A stretch of DNA of 64,000 nt from Pholis gunnellus (taxonomy: Eukaryota > Chordata > Actinopteri > Perciformes > Pholidae): positions 2,522,769-2,586,768 of the forward strand of contig OU342816.1 in assembly GCA_910591455.2 (NCBI GenBank), given 5' to 3'. Shown one piece after another: positions 57,788 through 64,000 of this stretch (its first letter is position 1; each line of letters opens with the position of its first letter). The position numbers and the translations under genes are program-made. The notes under the pieces are model-generated. The model ran no database searches, was not told the DNA's origin, and worked only from the letters and a program-made list of their open reading frames with translations.

Positions 57788-58068
57788 ACAATGTCAATGG
57801 CAACATTTATCCCCCAATAAAACAGACATGATCTCAGGAGCCTGGGCCCTGCCAGGGCTTTCCGTTCCTTCAAATTTCAGTTGATTGTACAGTGCTGTGC
57901 CTGGAAGCACTTCGAGGGATGATTACTGAGCTTGTATTACATGTTTAAAGGGAGATTCCACATGTTTTCCTTTTTTTAGGGGTCTTCTCTTTGCAAGTTG
58001 CAAGATTCTTGACTGAAATATTAACACAGGTTTTTTTTTTCTTATTCCAAGCACAGAGAGAAGGAGAA

Positions 58069-58208
58069 AGTAGATGCATGTACTATGTATGCACATAGAG
58101 AAAGATATACATGTACTACGTATGCACATAGAGAAAGATAAAGTAGATGCATGTACTATGTATGCACATAGAGAAAGATATGCATGTACTACGTGTGCAC
58201 ATAGAGAG
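58069..58208 (+). repeat. Minisatellite with 73-bp dimeric unit
   Basis: Alternating 38-bp and 35-bp monomers share CATGTACTA(T/C)GTATGCACAT and AGAGAAAGAT. The first and third monomers (58069-58106, 58142-58179) are identical, giving a two-monomer higher-order period of 73 bp. The fourth is truncated at 58208. Identity of the odd monomers implies recent duplication of a dimer. Confidence 0.93.
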
Positions 58209-58209
58209 C

Positions 58210-59960
58210 CACTCACGCAGCAGGATTAACCAATAGGAAGGACACAACTAACCTAAAACAATTAACAACAATGGACTGAAATGAGGAATCTATATCTCTG
58301 TCAGGAGACGAGCTTCTTATTGTTGCTGTCGGTCACTTTTAAAGAAACATATTTGTTTTTGTTATGCATTTGACTTTTGGTTGGTTTGTTCGAAAGTTTG
58401 GTATGACAGTTTACTAGAAATATGACACATAACCTGATATATATATATATATAATAAGCATATTTAACCTGACCTGCGAGATGGTTTTTACACAGCACCA
58501 TGTTGGAGGCCGTCGTTGGAAACGCATCACTTGATGCCTGACGAGATGGATTTTGGTGCGATTCTTGATCAAATCTCGTAGCTTTGTGAGAGTCAAGATG
58601 CCGAACACTTTCTACAAAATACTTAACAATTAAGAACTACATTTTTAATATTTAATAATTACAATATCTAGATGATCATATTATTTCTTTGTTCAGAAAT
58701 GGAGGCTGAGCATAAAACATACAAAGCCAAAAATAAAACAGATATCAGAGCAGAATAGAAAACTTTACTTGTATTTGTTATTTATTTCATCATTATTTTA
58801 TACTGTGGAAGAAATGGGTCAGATGTAATGTATTTTTTATTGAATTGAATTGAATTAGTCTTTAAGGCTTGAAATCCACACAGGCGTGTCTTGTTTGTTA
58901 GCCAGTTCTTTGTTCTTTTACCCAGTTAAGCTAAAGTTGGATAACAAACAGAGTCCTGCTCAATGAATGAGAAACTCTGTAATCCAGAGGCCTAAATAGC
59001 TGGATGTTCAGCGCTGATCACAACCCTCGTTTCCATTAACTCCTGCAGATGAGTCCTGACTCATTTAAGGAATTGCTTATGTGGAGGGAGAATAAAGAAA
59101 AGAAAAGGGAGACTTTTATTAAAACCTTCATAAAGAACTTCCCTGTTAAGTGGGCAGATTTTTTGTTTCAATAATACTTGAGGATATCACACACGATACA
59201 CTAAATATTAAAGTAAATTATAAGTAATTATCCAACAGCGTTTTGATGCTGTATACCAGCAGGAATGTATTGAAATGTTGCAGCTAATCGTGTTCATCCA
59301 TCTAAAGACCGTTATGTTGTGATCCGCTTGACAACGGCCCCTTAAGTCTCATAAGGCCTGTTGAATTAGCAACTTAGCACGTTTATCGGAGTTCTAAGTG
59401 TTATGTTCTGAGTGTCGACTGTAGGTGGACTTTTATTTTTCTAATGCAGGTCGCCTGCATGTGTCCATGAGACGTTCTTTCAACCCACAATGTCCCACAG
59501 ATGAAATAATGTTAAATTTAATCTAAATTGAAAAGCTGAAAACGTGCAGAAGTAATGTGCTTACCTTGCAAAAATGCAAAATTACACAACACAGAGATTA
59601 CACAACGGTACGCTCCACCTCGTCTGGTGTTATTATTACATCTGCAGCCTTTTTTGTGTATATTGGAGATTCAGCTTAAATATACATTTAAAGTTATAAA
59701 AATCTCAGAGTAAGCTATGGAAAATGCTGCATACCTGATGTCATGTGAATTTCTTACTAAACAAATCTCCACATTTGGCATTACAGCATGGAAGACTTAA
59801 TAGGTCAGACCCCTGGATTTTTTAAAATTTAAAGCAATAATAAAGCTTATCTGAAACAAACACAACCCTGACTCAATATCCAGAACAATAATAAAGCATA
59901 ATTAAATTATGGTTATTACACTATTTATGTAAAGACATAGAGCAGTAATGTCAACCTGAG
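58210..59960. other. AT-rich non-coding interval, no gene seen
   Basis: It holds a short (AT)n tract at 58438-58453. No recognised repeat family and no frame with protein features. Confidence 0.35.
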
Positions 59961-59989
59961 CAGAGAATGAAGTCGTTGTTTTCCCGCCT

Positions 59990-60245
59990 TCCTTTGTTGA
60001 CGTATCCGTGCAGTCCGTGTGTCCTTTTTGTGCATGTTAGCACATGTGAGCGTGCCCACTCGGCTAGCTCACGGTCGCCGCTCTGCACCGCTCTCATTGA
60101 TTGGTTACAGCTGATAACGCCGTCCCGACCGTGGGCGCTGTCACGGATGCTAGCGCCCATCCTCTGTTGGCTCTGTCAGCACTGTTGTTTGCACTGTTAG
60201 CTGCTTACCGCCGGCTCAGCCGACTCCAAGTTGAAAGCCGTGTGA
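59990..60245 (+). repeat. Dispersed percomorph repeat (GTGCCCACTCGGCTAGCTCA)
   Basis: In order: TTGTTGACGTATCCGTGCAG, GCACATGTGAGCGTGCCCAC, CGGTCGCCGCTCTGCACCGC, TGATTGGTTACAGCTGATAA, GGCTCTGTCAGCACTGTTGT and ACCGCCGGCTCAGCC. The 3' part recurs at 31855-31935. High CpG content compared with its flanks suggests a fairly young insertion. Overlapping frames of 60-77 codons are repeat-derived. Confidence 0.65.
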
Positions 60246-60419
60246 GGGGATATATAGAAATGCTCTTATGGTATGGCACTTAATTTTAACTGCAAAAAAG
60301 TGAGCAAATAAAAACAGGAAATTGTAATATTAAGAAAAACTAGGCCCTCACTGCTTTGGAGACATGATGTATAAAGTTGTGGTTTTACAGATGGCGTGAG
60401 AATACACTTATTGTACCTT

Positions 60420-60730
60420 TTCCTCTCCTCGATATTTCCTGCACATGTCCCACTTCCTGTTCTTCAGGCCTCTTCCTCGCTTTCACACACTACGCTTTCA
60501 TTTTAGCCTGCATATATGCTCCATTAAGACGGGGTGTTCGGCTTCATCCGGCAGTGATCCCCACCTCTCCGTTGTCATTAGCGGCGCCACTTAGCAGCTC
60601 TGTTATCTTCCTGAGACAATGCTTCATCACTGGATTAGACCTTAATTGGCTGCATTAGCTGCCTGCCTTCCCCCCTGGCTCTGCAGCAGCTGTGATCTTA
60701 AAGAGTCAGACACACACTGAGGCCCCCCCG
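60420..60730. promoter_or_regulatory. Candidate conserved non-coding element
   Basis: Repeat-free block with TTCATTTTAGCCTGCATATA, TCCATTAAGACGGGG, TGTCATTAGCGGCGCC, TCACTGGATTAGACC (GGATTA), CCTTAATTGGCTGCATTAGC and GTGATCTTAAAG. Homeodomain cores are dense. Conservation is not tested. Confidence 0.3.
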
Positions 60731-61039
60731 CCACCCTTACGGTCAGCAGGTAGAAATGAAAGTATGTTTTGGAAACTAGTGTACGATACAATCCAACACT
60801 TTCTTGTAATTACACTGCTGTGGCTTATTTTTCCTTTTTATTATTTCATTTTTTTTAGGGGCCAACACAGGCCTCCAAAAACAACTGAATAAGTAAATTT
60901 TCTTCCTGCATTATAATGTATCTATTCCTATATTTGTGTCCAATTTAAAACACTCCCTAATTTCATATAGTGCTCAATTGTTCCTCTAAATCCCCCCAAA
61001 ATGTTCTCAAAGCTCAGGAAAACTCAACAGGATTTGGGA

Positions 61040-61480
61040 GCACTGCGGAAAACAAATCTTGGGCAAAAATGCCCGAGCTGGTCATTTATGTGCCGGTGGT
61101 TTGAAGCTGTAAAGGGTTCTGATTTTTATACCCTCACATAAAAACAGAAAAAAGGTGAGCAAGTTCAAACGCACAAACAAACGTCCACATTCGCCCTTTT
61201 TCATGTTCGAATCTTCACGCTTATTCTGGCGGCCTTTTCCAAACCGGACAAAACTGCTAATCTTTCAGCTTTCTGTAATCTCATGGAGACTATCGGTGGC
61301 TGAATTGGATCATAATTATTGCTTTAATTGATAACTCATTAAACGATAGAAAGGGATTCAGAGTGAGGCTTTGATGCAGTAAAAGTTTCAGCTCGGCTCA
61401 GCCGAGGCCTTGTGTAAGGCCCTGCAGGGCTGACCCCACATCTGCTGCACAAGCCTCCCTCTCGAGACCAGGCAGGGCTT
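61040..61480. promoter_or_regulatory. Candidate conserved non-coding element
   Basis: Repeat-free stretch with TGGTCATTTATGTGCCGG, GGATCATAATTATTGCTTTA, ATTGATAACTCATTAAACGA and a GC-rich flank (CTCGGCTCAGCCGAGGCC is a near-palindrome at 61392-61409). It directly precedes a TG microsatellite. Confidence 0.3.
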
Positions 61481-61484
61481 TAAT

Positions 61485-61487
61485 GTA

Positions 61488-61548
<61 letters not shown>
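61485..61548 (+). repeat. (TG)n microsatellite
   Basis: About 60 bp of TG with one TTTG interruption near 61499. Confidence 0.97.
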
Positions 61549-61559
61549 TGGGCTTATAG

Positions 61560-62400
61560 CTCTGCAGGCCCAGAGAACAGCCTCCCAGGCTTTATAGGAC
61601 AGTAAGGACTCTATTATAAAGCGCTCTGCCTGACTGTTTGGAGGTAACTCTGCATGTTCTTGCTGTAGGAGGCTTCAGCATCCTTTCAGACTCCACATTA
61701 CATAATTTAAATTCTTCTTTGTCATTTGTTGGCCGTTTATTTTTCTTTCTCGTGATTGCACGGTGAGGCGTTTTGTGAAACCCTTGGGTTTAGAGGGGCG
61801 TTTAAACAGCGTATTGTCTCCCATAAAATCATGTTTCCTAGCAATTATCTCTGCTAAGTGATTCACACTAACATGATGCCTATACATTTATAAAAGCAGA
61901 ACAATATAAGGTGGGACTGATTTTTTATTTAAAATAACTTAAAGTTGAATATGGACAAAAGAAAAGAAACAGTACAAACAATATTACATTGAATTAATTC
62001 ATACATTTTTAGGGAACTGTGGATACACTATTTTCAAATGATTCCCAATGTATTGTGATTCATATTTATATAATTTGCAACAAGTTGAAACATTTGACAA
62101 TTTAAATAAGGAATGAACTTTAAAAAAAATACATTTTTATAGCTTTCTGAACAAATACAAACATGTTTTCATGCTGAGATAAAATGAGCAACACAACGTA
62201 TTTGTCCCTGATCTTGTTCACGTTAAAATATATATTTGAAGCAACGCAGACTTTTAATGTTTCCAAACATCACAACACACATTTACATCCATCGATTTAG
62301 AGCCACAGCAGAATGATCTTGGCAAAGTAATGTTAAATATTAAAAGCATCAGTTAAGATGTTTGTGTGCAGATGTCGACATCCGTATGAGGAGCCAAATA
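61560..62400. other. AT-rich non-coding interval, no gene seen
   Basis: Low GC between 61.9 and 62.3 kb. No repeats or splice-flanked frames were recognised. Confidence 0.35.
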
Positions 62401-62409
62401 TTAAAGCAG

Positions 62410-62462
<53 letters not shown>
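62410..62462 (+). repeat. (CA)26 microsatellite
   Basis: 53 bp of pure CA. Confidence 0.97.
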
Positions 62463-62465
<3 letters not shown>

Positions 62466-62959
62466 ATGATTCATGTCTATCTCGAGTCCTCAGCTGGAGA
62501 CAGCGGTCTCAAGGCTGGAAATCGATCCGTGTCCATCAGATCAGGTGACATTTTCTGCCTCTTCTGGCTCCTGTTAGACGATCACTTCTGATATGTTTCA
62601 TTCTTTTTATCTTCTTCCTTCTTCTAGCCTCATGTTGTCCCCGTAATCTCCCTCCTCTTCTTTCTGTGAGAACAAAAAACAGAACAAAACAGAAAGGTTT
62701 TATCTTGCAATGCATTCTTGGGCTATTTGTTTATTTTGTTGTCATTTCTACACCAGAAAGCATCAGGATGCTTGTTTATGTTCTTTATTTTCTACCAAGG
62801 AAATCTGTGTTTTTCTGCTTCTGTTAAAGAAATAAGAAGTTAGTGTTGCCTACTGTAAAATACACATTTTTTTTAAATCTTTGAAAACGTCCCATCCAAT
62901 AGATGGACATTTTTATTTTACTGCAACAACGGAAATGATACAGTTTGTGTTCTCTGCAG

Positions 62960-63037
62960 GCCGAGGAGCAGCAGCAGCTTTACGTAACTTCAGGAATCTT
63001 CGTCTCTAAGAGGCTCAAGTGTGGAACAATAAGGAGG
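62960..63037 (+). other. Exon-like segment between splice signals, plus strand
   Basis: TTCTCTGCAG|GCC opens and AAGGAGG|GTAAGTCC closes a 78-bp stretch. One frame is open throughout with phase 0 at both ends (26 codons, AEEQQQLYVTSGIFVSKRLK first). I do not recognise the peptide, and it does not match macroH2A1. It could be an exon of an antisense or neighbouring transcript, or chance. Confidence 0.25.
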
Positions 63038-63087
63038 GTAAGTCCCCTTCCTCAGGGGGCAGAAATAAAAAAGAGCTGGATTCCCCC

Positions 63088-63090
<3 letters not shown>

Positions 63091-63136
<46 letters not shown>
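63091..63136 (+). repeat. (AC)23 microsatellite
   Basis: 46 bp of pure AC, 53 bp after the exon-like segment's donor. Confidence 0.97.
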
Positions 63137-63138
<2 letters not shown>

Positions 63139-63149
63139 AGAAGAGCACT

Positions 63150-64000
63150 TTTTAATATATATATTTATTTTATCGTGGATATTTCATTTTCAAATATCAA
63201 TTTGAGATATTCTCCAAGCTCTTTTACTGTTCTGTATGAATTTAATAATAACATTAACAATTCTTATATTAATATTATTTTTATTACCAATAATAATAAT
63301 ATAGAAATAATGATGGTATTGATTTTATTTTATTCTGTCTATGAAATACCGTACACTGATTTATTTTTTAATGGAATATACAATCAATTATAGTTACTAT
63401 AAACTATTATTTAATTAAACCAATATATATATAAACATGTCTAGACATTGTATCTAATGATCAGTATGCTGATCATATTTTTACAGTTCCGCTGTTTCCG
63501 TTCATGATTTCATACATTGTGTTGCTTTCTGAATCTGACGGTTTATATTAAACTAGATAGAAACACGTCATAAAAACTCGTTGGAGAATTCCGTTTTAAA
63601 TGATTAATTTAGCGTAATGAAGACTGAAAGTGTCTCTCTTGAGCCTGTTAATTTATCTCTTTTGTCTGTTGTTTTTAACTTTAATGCCACTTTGATCCTT
63701 TTTTCATCCTCTGACTTTGTTTCAATCAATCGACTCTCTTAAGTCTTAACACGGAGATCTTCTCCGGGTCAATAAGACGCGTCTCCTCAGCTTCGTTTTA
63801 ACAAAAATATGAACAAGAGGAAAGTAAACGAACGTCTGATTTCACTGGTCTGCGTCTTTGCGACATTTAACTAAAACCCGATTTCTTTTCATTGAAAGCT
63901 AATGAGCTCACACGTTTGTTTGTTTTATTCTACGCAACGTCGCTTGTGGCTTTTGTTTTTTTTAAAGTGAGAAAAATAAACTGTTATATTAAAACGAAGC
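63150..64000. other. AT-rich non-coding tail of window
   Basis: (AAT/ATT)-rich text at 63240-63330, then ordinary AT-rich sequence to the end. No gene was seen. The macroH2A1 gene, next to PITX1 in other vertebrates, does not begin here. Confidence 0.35.

Noticed and set aside
58069..58208. CRISPR-like array
   Set aside because: Units are directly abutting monomers without unique spacers, in a vertebrate context; it is a minisatellite.
60101..60283. 60-codon frame with Leu/Ala-rich, membrane-like segment
   Set aside because: Lies in a dispersed repeat whose 3' part also occurs at 31855-31935.

Overview
The window looks like a stretch of percomorph teleost nuclear DNA. It has about a dozen long (CA/TG)n microsatellites, homopolymeric C and G runs, and degenerate copies of interspersed repeats that I recognise from spiny-rayed fish genomes: a Tc1/mariner remnant, LINE reverse-transcriptase and 3'-tail fragments, a tRNA-derived SINE head, and several unnamed 150-450 bp families. 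There are no bacterial-style genes. Almost every open reading frame is a chance or repeat-driven artefact.

The only gene I can support is the 5' part of pitx1, on the minus strand at the left edge. The coding exon at 139-283 encodes a PITX1-type N-terminus (AFHL, then SSESSDTEL) and ends in a phase-1 GT donor. The homeodomain exons lie beyond position 1. About 4.7 kb further upstream, a 55-bp exon (4975-5029, AG acceptor and GT donor) encodes a 15-residue start ending in the same phase 1. It aligns without gaps to the isoform-A start exon of the paralogue PITX2. Further up, a CpG-rich first-exon candidate ends in a consensus donor at 6151. The layout thus mirrors PITX2: a distal promoter with a non-coding exon and a short coding exon, plus a proximal promoter with its own start exon, both entering shared homeodomain exons. 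Each inferred promoter carries a perfect TGACGTCA site.

The remaining ~57 kb is a gene-poor region upstream of pitx1. By orthology with stickleback and mammalian PITX1 it should hold distal enhancers, including the pelvic enhancer, but I cannot place that element by name. Segments that read like conserved non-coding elements (homeodomain and GGATTA motifs, no repeat signature) lie near 3.4-3.9, 8.5-8.8, 27.6-28.1, 33.4-33.7, 42.9-43.4, 45.2-45.5, 52.7-53.2, 55.9-56.5, 60.4-60.7 and 61.0-61.5 kb.

The two main discoveries are the PITX2A-like alternative start exon of pitx1 and a very recent complex duplication. In the duplication a 292-bp segment at 32.17-32.46 kb recurs at 35.90-36.18 kb with one half direct and the other inverted, two mismatches in 290 bp, and 3 bp of microhomology at the new junction. 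Also notable are the clustered alternating TG tracts (19-25 kb), which recall the fragile TG repeats behind recurrent pelvic-enhancer deletion in sticklebacks. The next gene along the chromosome (macroH2A1/h2afy in other fish and mammals) was not found.
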